DNA of 64,000 nt from SZUA-430 sp046153995 (GTDB lineage Bacteria > Pseudomonadota > Alphaproteobacteria > Micropepsales > Micropepsaceae). Every line of letters begins with the position of its first letter. The first letter of the stretch is position 1. The notes below the pieces were generated by a model. That model was not told where the DNA came from. It was given only the letters and a program-made list of their open reading frames with translations, and made no database searches. The stretch is from NCBI GenBank assembly GCA_046153995.1, contig JBJXEH010000049.1, forward strand, positions 8,783 to 72,782. Direction: 5' to 3'. Position numbers and translations under genes: made by a program. This document shows positions 52,114 through 61,480 of this stretch, one piece after another.

Positions 52114-53137
52114 TCTTGCTCCGTGATGCCTTGGCCAGGCGCGCCAGGGTTCCAACTTCGCGCCGCCATTGTTCGATGGGGTGGGCGGGATAGCCGGCAT
52201 AGACCTTGCCTGCCTCCAGGCTGCGGGTCACACCGGACCTCGAGGCAACGAATGTGCCCGCACCGATTTTCAGGTGATCGCCGACGCCGACCTGGCCGCC
52301 AAGCACTGCGAAGTCGCCGATCTCGCAGCTGCCCGAGATACCGGTCTGGGCGACGATGATGCAACGCCGCCCCACGCGGTTGTTGTGACCTATGTGAACC
52401 ATGTTGTCGAATTTCGAACCTTCGCCGATCACCGTGTCCGCCATCGCGCCGCGGTCGATGGTCACGTTCGCGCCGATCTCGACGTCGTCTTGGATGATCA
52501 CGCGGCCGATCTGCGGGATTTTGACGTGGCCCGACGGCCCGCTGACATAGCTGAAGCCGTCTTGGCCGATGCGCGTGCCCGCGTGAATCGTGCAGCGGTC
52601 GCCCACCAGCGCGTGACTGATCGAAATGTGGGGGCCGAGTTGGGCGTTGTGACCGATCTGAACGCCGCGTCCGATCACGGTGCCGGGGCCGATGACGCAG
52701 TCGTTGCCGATTTCCACGTCTTCGCCGATGAAGACACCGGGGGCGATGACGGTCCCCTGCCCGATCCGGGCGGTTGGTGCGATTTGTTGGACCGGCGGCT
52801 TCGATTTCGGCCAGATCATGCCCGCGCTGGGATAGAGTTCCGAGGCGACCTTTGCGAAAGCAAGTGAAGGTTGCGGACAGACGATCGCGACTGCCGTCGA
52901 TGGGACGCTTGCAAGGACGGCTTCCGCGACAAGGATGGCACCGGCCTTTGTGCGTTCAAGCGCGCCGCGGAATTTTACGCCCTCGCAGTACGAAAGGTGG
53001 TCGGGTCCGGCGCTGTCCAACGCGCCCACGTCGGTGATCGATAGGGCGCTGTCGCGCGCGAGCTTGCCGCCCGTCAGCCCGGTGACGCGAGCGAGCGAGA
53101 ATGGGCCGGCATTGTCGAAGAAACGCGGATCAGCCAT
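52088..53137 (-). CDS. lpxD: UDP-3-O-(3-hydroxyacyl)glucosamine N-acyltransferase
   Basis: A 349-residue left-handed beta-helix acyltransferase, third step of lipid A synthesis. A uridine-binding N-terminal domain precedes many hexapeptide repeats; the catalytic His region is NMVHIGHNNRVGRR. The ATG at 53137 is chosen; a TTG three codons earlier is possible. It is separated from the skp pair by 96 bp with hairpins, and overlaps fabZ by 26 bp. Confidence 0.94.
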   Translation of the reverse strand: MADPRFFDNAGPFSLARVTGLTGGKLARDSALSITDVGALDSAGPDHLSYCEGVKFRGALERTKAGAILVAEAVLASVPSTAVAIVCPQPSLAFAKVASELYPSAGMIWPKSKPPVQQIAPTARIGQGTVIAPGVFIGEDVEIGNDCVIGPGTVIGRGVQIGHNAQLGPHISISHALVGDRCTIHAGTRIGQDGFSYVSGPSGHVKIPQIGRVIIQDDVEIGANVTIDRGAMADTVIGEGSKFDNMVHIGHNNRVGRRCIIVAQTGISGSCEIGDFAVLGGQVGVGDHLKIGAGTFVASRSGVTRSLEAGKVYAGYPAHPIEQWRREVGTLARLAKASRSKNERDAGKE

Positions 53138-53154
53138 GGGTCGCAAAAGGAAGA

Positions 53155-53177
53155 GCCGGGCTCTTATCGAGCCCGGC
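53155..53177 (-). terminator. Hairpin between skp and lpxD, possible attenuator
   Basis: gccgggctc (53155-53163) pairs perfectly with gagcccggc (53169-53177). On the minus strand it is followed by ttccttttgc, a weak T-rich tail, just before the lpxD start. It could end part of the bamA-skp transcripts and lower lpxD expression. Confidence 0.5.
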
Positions 53178-53233
53178 CCTCTATCGGACTTCGGTCCGGG
53201 AAGATCAAGGGCTTAACGCCCCTAGATCAGCCG

Positions 53234-53899
53234 TTAGCCGGGTGGCTTCGCCGCACCGGCGGGCTTGGCAACCGCCTTAGGCGCGACCGGCGTTACGGTA
53301 ACCTTCGGAAGCGAGGTATTGAGGCGCGCGATCACGACGGAGGTCACGTCGAGGTTCGTGGCCCCAAGGACCACGAGGCCGCGGTCGAGCAGCAGATTGG
53401 CGCCGCGTTCAACCATGATCTTTTCGAGGATCGGGCCCAGCGCCTTTTCCACCGACGTGCGCGCCGTGCCGAGACCGCCTTGGATCGCGGCTTGACGATC
53501 TTGGACCTTCTTCTGGAAGCCTGCGCGGCGAGTTTCGAGCTCTTTGATCTTTGCGTTGCGGGCCTCAGGCGCCATCACGCCCGCCGCTTTCTGAAAGGCG
53601 GCGACGTCGGCTTGGAGCTTCTTGTTCTCGGGCGAGAACTCGGCTTCCATTTTCTTCGCAAGGCCTTCGACCTGCGCGTACATGTCTTTCCCGACCGACG
53701 ACTGGCGGAGCACTGTACCGCGGTCGAGGAACAGGATGACGGCTGCAGGCGCCCTGCCGGTAGCCGCCGCAGCGGGCTTCGCGCCGGCGGCCGGAGCCGC
53801 GGGCTTTGCTGGTGCGGGCTGCGCCAGCGCGCTCATCGCGCCAAACGTCAATGCGGCAACGGCGAGAGCGGCGCCGGCCAAAAGTTTCTTTGTATTCAT
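53234..53899 (-). CDS. OmpH/Skp-family periplasmic chaperone (second tandem copy)
   Basis: A 221-residue protein with a signal peptide (about 1-26), a Pro/Ala-rich linker, and the Skp coiled-coil domain (LDRGTVLRQSSVGKDMYAQV, the helical arms, then LLLDRGLVVLGATNLDVT). It should chaperone outer-membrane proteins to BamA. It is very similar along its length to the neighbouring copy at 53920-54564, differing mainly in the linker and helical arms. The family is usually about 160-200 residues. Confidence 0.9.
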   Translation of the reverse strand: MNTKKLLAGAALAVAALTFGAMSALAQPAPAKPAAPAAGAKPAAAATGRAPAAVILFLDRGTVLRQSSVGKDMYAQVEGLAKKMEAEFSPENKKLQADVAAFQKAAGVMAPEARNAKIKELETRRAGFQKKVQDRQAAIQGGLGTARTSVEKALGPILEKIMVERGANLLLDRGLVVLGATNLDVTSVVIARLNTSLPKVTVTPVAPKAVAKPAGAAKPPG

Positions 53900-53919
53900 A
53901 GAGGTTCTATCCTTCCCAG

Positions 53920-54564
53920 TTAGCCGTTCGGCTTTCCAGCCGGTTTTGCCGGCGCTTTCGGTGCCACAGGGGTCACGACGACCTTAGGCAACGCAGTGTT
54001 CAAACGTTGAATAACGGATGCGGTTACATCGAGGTTGGTTGCACCAAGAACGACGAGACCGCGATCAAGCAGCAGGTTGGACCCGCGCTCAACCATGATT
54101 TTTTCAAGGATCGGCCCAAGCGATTTTTCAACCTGGGCGCGCGCATTGCCGAGACCATTTTGGATGGCCGCTTGGCGATCCTGCACCTTCTTTTGGAACG
54201 CGGCACGGCGCGTCTCCAACTCTTTCACCTTTTGCTGGCGAACTTCAGGCGAGAGCAGCGCGGCTTGGCTCTGGAGCGCCTGAACGTCGGCCTGCAGTTT
54301 TTTGTTTTCCGGCGCGAAGTCGGTTTCCATCCTCTTCGCGAGGCTTTCGACTTGCGCGTACATGTCTTTGCCGACGGACGATTGGCGAAGCACCGTCCCA
54401 CGATCGAGGAACAAGATCACCGCCGCGGGTGCGCGTCCGGTAGCCGCTGCGGCAGGAGCGGCGGGCTTGGCGGGCGCCGGCTGCGCTGACACTGAAACCG
54501 TCCCAAGCATTAGCGTTACCGCCACGACCGCGGCTGCAGCCCATAGGGCCTTAGGCGTCTTCAT
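53920..54564 (-). CDS. OmpH/Skp-family periplasmic chaperone (first tandem copy)
   Basis: A 214-residue protein with a signal peptide (cleavage near VSAQ, residue 27), a short Pro/Ala linker, and the Skp domain (AVILFLDRGTVLRQSSVGKD onward). It is 25 bp after bamA, the usual skp position, and 20 bp before the second copy. Long identical stretches with that copy show a tandem duplication. The two could form homo- or heterotrimers; that is inference. Confidence 0.9.
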   Translation of the reverse strand: MKTPKALWAAAAVVAVTLMLGTVSVSAQPAPAKPAAPAAAATGRAPAAVILFLDRGTVLRQSSVGKDMYAQVESLAKRMETDFAPENKKLQADVQALQSQAALLSPEVRQQKVKELETRRAAFQKKVQDRQAAIQNGLGNARAQVEKSLGPILEKIMVERGSNLLLDRGLVVLGATNLDVTASVIQRLNTALPKVVVTPVAPKAPAKPAGKPNG

Positions 54565-54589
54565 TTGATCTGCAACTCCTGGAGCGGAC

Positions 54590-56905
54590 CTAGAACTTCG
54601 TACCTGCGCTGAAGCGGAAGGACTCCGTTTGGTCGTAGTCTTCTTGGTTTATGATTTGGGAGAAATCAAGGCGTACCGGACCGAATGGCGAGTTCCAATA
54701 CACGCTCACACCTGCCGAAGCTCGCAGCGACATTTCGTCCACGATGCAGAGGTCGAGGGGTTGGGCCGGGTTGTTGTCAACACACGCCGGCTTGTCCGAG
54801 ACGATGCCCACGGTGCCGAAGTCGGTGAACAGGCTTGTCTTGATGCCCAACTCGTCAGGCAGGAAGTTCGGGAAGCGCAATTCCACCGTACCGATGGCGT
54901 ACATTTCACCACCCACTGCCGGCGGTGTACCTGCATCCGGGGAGATATCACGCGGTCCGATGCCCGACGTCTTGAAGCCGCGGAACGATCCGCCGCCCTT
55001 GAAGAAGCGGTCGTTCAGTTCCAACACCTCTTCGCCGTAGGCCACGATGTAACCGGCGCTTGCCGCGACATTCAGAACCAGTTCGTCGATCCAGAGGCGC
55101 TTGTACCAGTTCGTGCTGAGCTCGGTCCGAAGGTAGGTTTTGTCGCCGCCGAGGCCCGCGACGTCGCCGCTCCATGTCAGGTCAAACCCGTTCTTCGGCT
55201 CGATCGGATCGTCTTTCTCGTCATAGGCGTAGGTGAAGCCGACGGACGAAAGCGTCGTGACGCCTTCCGACTGCAGCGGATTGGGCGGACCGACATAATT
55301 GATATCGTCTTGGCGGAGCGTGTAACGCAGACCTAAGCGGCCGTACTCCGACAGCGGGAAGCCGAGGCGCAAGCCGATACCGCGGATGTCGGCCTCATAA
55401 TCGGCTTCTTCGTAGATGGAGTGCGTGTTGTAGAGGTCGAAACCGGCCGACATGTTGCGGTCGAGGAAGTACGGCTCCGTAAAGCGCAAGTCGATCTGTT
55501 GACGGATGCTCGAGATCGAAACCTGCAAGCGCAGGAACTGCCCGCGGCCGAGCAGGTTCTTTTCGGTCAAGCTGACTGCGCCTACCACATTGTCGGCAGA
55601 CGAGAAGCCGGCGCTGATCGAGAATTCACCGGTCGATTGCTCTTCGACTTCGACGTTTAGAACCGTGCGGTCGCCCGACGTGCCCGGTTCTTCGTTGATT
55701 TCGACCTTCTTAAAGAAGCCGAGGCCGCGGATGCGCGAGCGCGAGCGATTGATCAGTACGCGGTTGAACGCGTCGCCTTCGACCAAGCGGATTTCGCGGC
55801 GAATGACTTTGTCCAGCGTGCGCGTGTTGCCGACGATATTGATCCGCTCGATGTAGACGCGCGGGCCTTCTTCCATCTTGAAGACGACATCAACGGTCTT
55901 GGTTTCCTTGTTCCGGCGTACCCGGGGACGGATATCGACGAACGCGTAACCTTTCGTGCCGGCCGCAAGCGTCAGCGCGTCCACGCTCTTATCGATCAGT
56001 TCGGCGTTGTATTGTTGGCCACCTTCGAAGCGGATGAGCTCTCGGAGTTCGGGAAGCGGTACATCCTTCAGCTTTGTGTCGATTTCGACTTTGCCGAAGT
56101 CGTACTTGTCGCCTTCCTCGATCGTGAAGGTGATGTAGAAGCCGCTGCGGTCCGGCGCGAGTTCGGCGACGCCCGAGATGACGCGGAAGTCCGCGTAACC
56201 TTGGCTCAGATAGTAGCGGCGCAGCTGTTCGCGGTCGAACGTCAGGCGGTCGGGATCGTAGTTGTCGTTCGACTGCAGGAAGTTCCACCACACGGATTCT
56301 GCTGTCGCGATTTTGTCGCGCAAGGTGCCGTCGCTGAACGCCTTGTTGCCGATGAAGATAATGCGGCTGACGCCGGTCGTCGGGCCTTCGTTGATTTCGA
56401 AGACGAGGTCGACGCGGTTTTGCGCAAGCTGAACGGTCTTGGGCTCAACCGATGCGGCGAAGCGCCCAGAGCGGCGGTAAATTTCAATGATGCGCTGAAC
56501 GTCGGATTGAACCTTCGAACGCGTGAAGACCATGCGCGGCTTTAGCTGAACTTCGTCCGTCAGCGTCTTGTCCGAGGTCTTGGAGTTTCCTTCGAACGCG
56601 ATGCGGTTGATGATCGGGTTTTCGACGACCTTCACGGTCACGACGCCGTTCGACTGCTGGATCTGAACGTCCGCGAAGAGGCCCGTCGCGTAGAGCGTCT
56701 TCAGCGACTGGTCGACTTGCTGCTGCGAATACGCGAGGCCTTCACGGACAACCATGTACGACAGAACGGTCGATTCCTCGATGCGCTGGTTGCCCTCGAC
56801 GTTGATGCGCGACACAACGGGGCCGTCCTGTGCGGCGGCGGGCGCAGCTACGGCGACGAATAGGGCGACCAAGAGCGCCAACGCCGTTCCGAGTAGTCTT
56901 TTCAT
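54590..56905 (-). CDS. bamA: Outer membrane protein assembly factor BamA
   Basis: A 771-residue Omp85 protein: signal peptide (about 1-25), five POTRA domains (from VVSRINVEGNQRIEESTVLSY), and a C-terminal 16-strand barrel with the surface-lid region and a final Phe. It inserts beta-barrel proteins into the outer membrane. The ATG at 56905 begins the signal peptide; the frame runs 28 codons further without support. It lies between rseP and the skp pair. Confidence 0.96.
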   Translation of the reverse strand: MKRLLGTALALLVALFVAVAAPAAAQDGPVVSRINVEGNQRIEESTVLSYMVVREGLAYSQQQVDQSLKTLYATGLFADVQIQQSNGVVTVKVVENPIINRIAFEGNSKTSDKTLTDEVQLKPRMVFTRSKVQSDVQRIIEIYRRSGRFAASVEPKTVQLAQNRVDLVFEINEGPTTGVSRIIFIGNKAFSDGTLRDKIATAESVWWNFLQSNDNYDPDRLTFDREQLRRYYLSQGYADFRVISGVAELAPDRSGFYITFTIEEGDKYDFGKVEIDTKLKDVPLPELRELIRFEGGQQYNAELIDKSVDALTLAAGTKGYAFVDIRPRVRRNKETKTVDVVFKMEEGPRVYIERINIVGNTRTLDKVIRREIRLVEGDAFNRVLINRSRSRIRGLGFFKKVEINEEPGTSGDRTVLNVEVEEQSTGEFSISAGFSSADNVVGAVSLTEKNLLGRGQFLRLQVSISSIRQQIDLRFTEPYFLDRNMSAGFDLYNTHSIYEEADYEADIRGIGLRLGFPLSEYGRLGLRYTLRQDDINYVGPPNPLQSEGVTTLSSVGFTYAYDEKDDPIEPKNGFDLTWSGDVAGLGGDKTYLRTELSTNWYKRLWIDELVLNVAASAGYIVAYGEEVLELNDRFFKGGGSFRGFKTSGIGPRDISPDAGTPPAVGGEMYAIGTVELRFPNFLPDELGIKTSLFTDFGTVGIVSDKPACVDNNPAQPLDLCIVDEMSLRASAGVSVYWNSPFGPVRLDFSQIINQEDYDQTESFRFSAGTKF

Positions 56906-56948
56906 TCGTGTACGCCCCGCGGCCCAAACTAGGTAACTGGCAAGCACT

Positions 56949-58091
56949 TCAGAACAGGTTGAACTTCGTAATGTCGTTCCAAGTCGCAAAAAGCATCAGA
57001 CAGACCACGAGTACGAGGCCGATCCGAAAGCCAAACTCTTGCGCGCGTTCCCCTAAGGGGCGCCCACGGACAGCTTCTATGCCATAGTACAGGAGATGTC
57101 CCCCGTCGAGCATCGGGATGGGAAAAAGATTAAGTAAACCGATGCTTACGGACAACACCGCCGCCAGGTTGATGAGGTCTACAACCCCAAAGAACACGGC
57201 AACTTGGCTGGAAACCGTCGCGATTCCGATGACGCCAGAGACCTGTTTGTAGTCCCCGGTCCCCGTCAAGAGTTTACCAATAAACTGGCTCGTAATGAGG
57301 ATGTACCACCGTACGTTCCGATACCCGCGATAGACCGACTCTAAGATGCTGTATTTGACCAGGGAATCGAGAGATTCGACCGGGGAATTCCTGATTCCGA
57401 TCGCGGGCAGCTGGAGTTTCCCGCCTAGGCCGTTTTCACGTTCGAACGTAACCGGCGTGACAGGGAACGAGAGCCTCTCTGTGCCCCGCAGGATTACAAA
57501 TTGGAGAGGGACGCCCTCACTGAGTGTTACGATTTGTGTCAGATCGCGGAAACCGAGAATTTTCTGGCCCTGAATCTCCTCGACGATGTCCCCGGTTTTG
57601 ATTCCTGCAGTGTCGCCCGGCATTCCTTTCATCACTTCGCCAACGCGCGGGGGCACGTCGCCATAAGTCCACGCGAGTGCGGCGAAGACAAAAAACGCCA
57701 GGATGAAATTGGCGACAGGCCCGCCGACCGCGATGATCGCCTTTTGCCAGAGCGGTTTGTGATGGAAAGAGCCCGCCCGTTCTGCGGCTGACGCATGATC
57801 TAATTTTTGATGATCGGGGGTGCTTGAAACGCTCTCATCACCCCAGAACTTTACGTAGCCGCCAAGCGGTAGCCACCCAATTTTCCAGTGCGTACCAAGG
57901 CGGTCCTTGAAACCAATAATCGCGCGACCGAACCCGATTGAGAAGCTTTCAACGCGCACGCCGAAGTAGCGCGCTGCCAGGAAGTGGCCAAGTTCATGTA
58001 CGAACACGACGGTGGTAATGACCGAGACAAATGCGAGCGCGCCGATCGATGTAAAACTCAGCCACCCCAAAAATGTCGTCGGATATTCCAT
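56949..58091 (-). CDS. rseP: Regulated intramembrane protease RseP (site-2 protease)
   Basis: A 380-residue inner-membrane zinc protease. The HELGH motif is at residues 32-36 in the first helix, the PDZ domain is in the middle (GEVMKGMPGDTAGIKTGDIV), and LDGGHLL carries the third ligand near the end. It cleaves anti-sigma factors or signal peptides. Its DNA is visibly less GC-rich than dxr and bamA on either side, though the product is standard. Confidence 0.94.
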   Translation of the reverse strand: MEYPTTFLGWLSFTSIGALAFVSVITTVVFVHELGHFLAARYFGVRVESFSIGFGRAIIGFKDRLGTHWKIGWLPLGGYVKFWGDESVSSTPDHQKLDHASAAERAGSFHHKPLWQKAIIAVGGPVANFILAFFVFAALAWTYGDVPPRVGEVMKGMPGDTAGIKTGDIVEEIQGQKILGFRDLTQIVTLSEGVPLQFVILRGTERLSFPVTPVTFERENGLGGKLQLPAIGIRNSPVESLDSLVKYSILESVYRGYRNVRWYILITSQFIGKLLTGTGDYKQVSGVIGIATVSSQVAVFFGVVDLINLAAVLSVSIGLLNLFPIPMLDGGHLLYYGIEAVRGRPLGERAQEFGFRIGLVLVVCLMLFATWNDITKFNLF

Positions 58092-58116
58092 CGTTTTCCG
58101 TCCCGTTTTTCTTGGT

Positions 58117-59310
58117 TCAGTTTGGCAGAAGCCGTGCCGCGGTGGTGCGCGCCAGGTCGTCGAGTTCTAGGGCCTCACCGATTGATGCAGGGCTCCGGCC
58201 ACTCGACTCGCACTTCCGCATCACCGATTCCACGAGGCGCGAGATGCCGGAAAAGGCCAATTTCCCTGCCAAAAACGACTCAACGGCGACTTCGTTCGCC
58301 GCATTGAGGATGGTAGGTGCCCCCCCCTGCCGCCGCAAGGCATCCTGTGCCAGGGCGAGACAGGGAAATTTGACAGTGTCGGGGGCTTCGAACGAGAGCT
58401 GGCCCAGGTCCGCAAGGTTCAGGCGGCGCGTCGGCGCTTCGATTCGGTCAGGATAACCCAGTGTGTAAGCGATCGGCGTGCGCATGTCGGGACTGCCCAA
58501 TTGGGCCAGCACGGAGCCATCGACATACGAGACGAGGCTATGCACGATCGATTGCGGGTGGACCACCACCGACAGGCGTTCCGGTGCAATTGCGAATAGG
58601 TGGTGGGCTTCGATCAGCTCCAAGCCCTTGTTCATGAGCGTTGCTGAGTCGACGGAGATCTTCGCGCCCATCGTCCAGTTCGGGTGTTTGCAAGCTTGCT
58701 CCGGCGTCACCGACTCCATTTGCGCCATCGTCCAAGTGCGGAACGGCCCGCCTGATGCGGTCAGCGTGATCTGTTCGATGGCGCTGGCGTGGTGGGCTTC
58801 GAAGCACTGGAAGACGGCGTTGTGCTCGGAATCGACGGGCAGAAGCGTCGCTTTGCTGCGGCGCACTTCCGACATGAACAAGTCGCCGGCGCAGACGAGG
58901 CATTCCTTGTTCGCGAGCGCCACTGTTGCGCCGCGGCGAACAGCGGCTAGCGTCGGCCGTAAACCGGCAGCACCGACGATGCTGGCCATGACCCAGTTGG
59001 CGTCCCTCGCGGCTGCCTCTTCGATGGCGGCTGCACCAGCCGCAACTTCGATGCTGGTGCCGGACAACTCCGCCTTCAATGCCGCGTAGTGAGCGTCGTT
59101 TGCGATGGCAACAAATTCGGGCTGCAGCTTGCGCGCTTGAAGCGCGAGTTCGTGAGCGTTGGCGTTTGCCGTCAAGGCTACGACACGATAGCTGCCGGGG
59201 CTCTTCGCGTTGTGGTACTCGATCAAGTCGATCGTGTTGGCACCGACCGAACCGGTCGAACCCAATATCGTGACTCTGCGGCCCTGACCCTGCTTCACGA
59301 CGCGATCCAT
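58117..59310 (-). CDS. dxr: 1-deoxy-D-xylulose 5-phosphate reductoisomerase
   Basis: A 397-residue NADPH-dependent enzyme of the MEP isoprenoid pathway. VTILGSTGSVGANTIDLI is the NADPH-binding start, and the metal- and substrate-binding NKGLELIEAHHLF is present. The ATG at 59310 gives the usual length and lies 16 bases inside cdsA; an ATG eight codons earlier is possible. Confidence 0.94.
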   Translation of the reverse strand: MDRVVKQGQGRRVTILGSTGSVGANTIDLIEYHNAKSPGSYRVVALTANANAHELALQARKLQPEFVAIANDAHYAALKAELSGTSIEVAAGAAAIEEAAARDANWVMASIVGAAGLRPTLAAVRRGATVALANKECLVCAGDLFMSEVRRSKATLLPVDSEHNAVFQCFEAHHASAIEQITLTASGGPFRTWTMAQMESVTPEQACKHPNWTMGAKISVDSATLMNKGLELIEAHHLFAIAPERLSVVVHPQSIVHSLVSYVDGSVLAQLGSPDMRTPIAYTLGYPDRIEAPTRRLNLADLGQLSFEAPDTVKFPCLALAQDALRRQGGAPTILNAANEVAVESFLAGKLAFSGISRLVESVMRKCESSGRSPASIGEALELDDLARTTAARLLPN

Positions 59311-60119
59311 GCCAGCGGTGACATCTTGGCCCATACAACATACGCGGCAAGCCCAAGCGTGGCGAAGATCATACCGTCGAGCCTGTCCAGTGCGCCGCCG
59401 TGCCCCGGAATTAAGTCCGATGCGTCCTTGACGCCAAAGCTGCGCTTTAGGACGGATTCGGCAAGGTCGCCGCACTGCGTCAAAAGCGAGAGCGCGGTGC
59501 CTGCGGCCATGAATTTCACATCGGCGTCGCCACCGAACCACTGCGCGAAGGCGATAGTGGCAGCGATGCCGGCGGCAATACCCGCAACCGCGCCCGCCCA
59601 GGTTTTGCTCGGCGATATTGCAGGTGCGAGCTTTGGACCGCCGACGGCGGAGCCTGCCAGATAGGCGGCGCTATCGGTCGCCCAGACGACGGCAAACAGC
59701 CAGATGATTGTTTCGAGTCCGTATGGATTGTGCTGGCGCAGCCATACGAGCGCGAGGCACGGCACGGCGATGTAGAGGATGCCGAGCGCGACCCAAAGGC
59801 CCCTCTCTTGTCTGCCTTGTGCGATCAAGTTGCCGAGGAGCGCGGCGACTAGGATGCTCGCCAACGCCCAATCTGCATGGCCAAGGGCCAGCAACGCTTG
59901 CGAAGCCGCTAGTGCGAGCACGTGCAGCCCGAGGCGCCAGCCCATGCGTTCGCGGTGAACGATCGCCGTCCATTCGAGTGCCATGGCGATACCCGCTGCG
60001 GCTGCCCAAACGGCGAGCACCCAATTTCCCACATAGACGGCGGCTAAAGCCGCTGGAACGAGTACCGCTGCAGCGAGAATGCGAGGCCAGAGGCTTGATC
60101 GCTTAATCTCTACCGTCAC
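59295..60119 (-). CDS. cdsA: Phosphatidate cytidylyltransferase
   Basis: A 274-residue membrane enzyme making CDP-diacylglycerol for phospholipid synthesis. The CdsA signature is present (SVLKRSFGVKDASDLIPGHG, then GALDRLDG) together with PSKTWAGAVAG and about eight membrane segments. It overlaps uppS by four bases and dxr by 16. Confidence 0.94.
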   Translation of the reverse strand: MTVEIKRSSLWPRILAAAVLVPAALAAVYVGNWVLAVWAAAAGIAMALEWTAIVHRERMGWRLGLHVLALAASQALLALGHADWALASILVAALLGNLIAQGRQERGLWVALGILYIAVPCLALVWLRQHNPYGLETIIWLFAVVWATDSAAYLAGSAVGGPKLAPAISPSKTWAGAVAGIAAGIAATIAFAQWFGGDADVKFMAAGTALSLLTQCGDLAESVLKRSFGVKDASDLIPGHGGALDRLDGMIFATLGLAAYVVWAKMSPLAWIAS

Positions 60120-60865
60120 GAGGGCCCGCCCGCAGCCGTCGTGAGCCCACCGAACCGGCGGTCGCGCGCTTGGTAGTCGCGGATCGCGGCTGTCAACTCC
60201 GGCTTGCCGAAGTCGGGCCAGAGTGCGTTCGTGAACACGAACTCTGAGTACGCCGATTGCCAGATCAAGAAGTTGCTCAAGCGCTGTTCGCCGGACGTGC
60301 GGATGACGAGTTCGGGATCGGGAATTCCTGCCGTTGCGAGGTACGACGTGAAGATTTCGCGAGTCACTTCGGCCGGAGTAATCTTGCCCGCCGCCACGTC
60401 TTCGGCAATACGGCGCGCGGCTTCGATGATCTCGTCCTGGCCGCCGTAGTTAAAGGCGATGGTCAGCTTTAGCTTGGTGTTTTCGCGCGTGCGCGCTTGC
60501 GCCTCGTCGATGAGGCCGATGATGTCCCCGTCGAGCTGCTGCTTCGCGCCGATGACACGGATCTGAACGCCGTTGCGATGAAGCTCGTCAAGGTCGTCGC
60601 GCAGGTAGAGGCGGAGTAAACCCATGAGGTCGTTGATCTCGGCCTTAGGGCGCTTCCAGTTCTCCGACGAGAAGCTGTAGAGGGTGAGATAATCGAGGCC
60701 GAGTTCGGGGGCGGCGCGAACGATGTTGCGGACGGCCGCTACGCCTGCCCTATGACCCATCACGCGGGGCAAGTGGCGCGCGGCTGCCCAGCGTCCGTTG
60801 CCGTCCATGATGATCGCAACATGGCGCGGGTTCGGGTGACCTTGTTCTGCGGGCGCGGGCGGCAT
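60116..60865 (-). CDS. uppS: Undecaprenyl diphosphate synthase
   Basis: A 249-residue cis-prenyltransferase that builds the lipid carrier for peptidoglycan and LPS. The catalytic Asp21 lies in IIMDGNGRWAAARHLPR, and LYSFSSENWKRP and RTSGEQRLSNFLIWQ are characteristic. The ATG at 60865 is 23 bp after frr; the longer frame is a continuation with no similarity. It overlaps cdsA by four bases. Confidence 0.95.
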   Translation of the reverse strand: MPPAPAEQGHPNPRHVAIIMDGNGRWAAARHLPRVMGHRAGVAAVRNIVRAAPELGLDYLTLYSFSSENWKRPKAEINDLMGLLRLYLRDDLDELHRNGVQIRVIGAKQQLDGDIIGLIDEAQARTRENTKLKLTIAFNYGGQDEIIEAARRIAEDVAAGKITPAEVTREIFTSYLATAGIPDPELVIRTSGEQRLSNFLIWQSAYSEFVFTNALWPDFGKPELTAAIRDYQARDRRFGGLTTAAGGPS

Positions 60866-60888
60866 CCGGTTTTGGAATCTGCGGGCGG

Positions 60889-61455
60889 CTAAACCTGCAT
60901 GATTTCCTTTTCCTTGGCGGCTAGCCCATCGTCGATTTCCTTGATGTGCTGGTCGGTCGCCTTTTGTACGAGGTCGTGCTGCTTTTTGTGTTCGTCCTCG
61001 CTGATCTGATGTTCTTTCTCGAGTCTCTTCAGATGCTCCATGCCGTCGCGGCGGATGTTGCGCACGGCGATACGGGCGGCTTCGGCGTATTTCGCGCCGA
61101 TCTTCGAGAGTTCTTTGCGCCGGTCTTCCGTCAGCGGCGGGATCGGGATGCGCAACAGCTGGCCGTCGACTTGCGGGTTGAGGCCCAGGTTGGCGCTGCG
61201 GATAGCTTTGTCGACCGCGATCGCGAGTCCGCGGTCCCACACCTGCACAGTCAACATGCGCGGTTCTGGTGCGTTGATCGTCGCCACCTGGTTCAACGGC
61301 ATCGGGCTTCCGTAAGCATCGACGTGAACGGGTTCGAGCAGCGTCACCGAAGCGCGGCCGGTGCGCAGGCCCGCGAACTCGTGCTTCAACGTAGCGACAG
61401 CGCCCCTCATACGTTTGTGAAGATCGTCGAGGTCGAAGGGTTTCATTTGCGCCAT
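60889..61455 (-). CDS. frr: Ribosome recycling factor
   Basis: A 188-residue tRNA-mimic protein that splits post-termination ribosomes with EF-G. LKHEFAGLRTGRASVTLLEPVHVDAYG and the C-terminal RRDGMEHLKRLEKE helix are typical, and the length is standard. It follows pyrH after 25 bp in the rpsB-tsf-pyrH-frr order. Confidence 0.97.
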   Translation of the reverse strand: MAQMKPFDLDDLHKRMRGAVATLKHEFAGLRTGRASVTLLEPVHVDAYGSPMPLNQVATINAPEPRMLTVQVWDRGLAIAVDKAIRSANLGLNPQVDGQLLRIPIPPLTEDRRKELSKIGAKYAEAARIAVRNIRRDGMEHLKRLEKEHQISEDEHKKQHDLVQKATDQHIKEIDDGLAAKEKEIMQV

Positions 61456-61480
61456 TGGTTTGCTCCTGGCGAGGTTTGTT

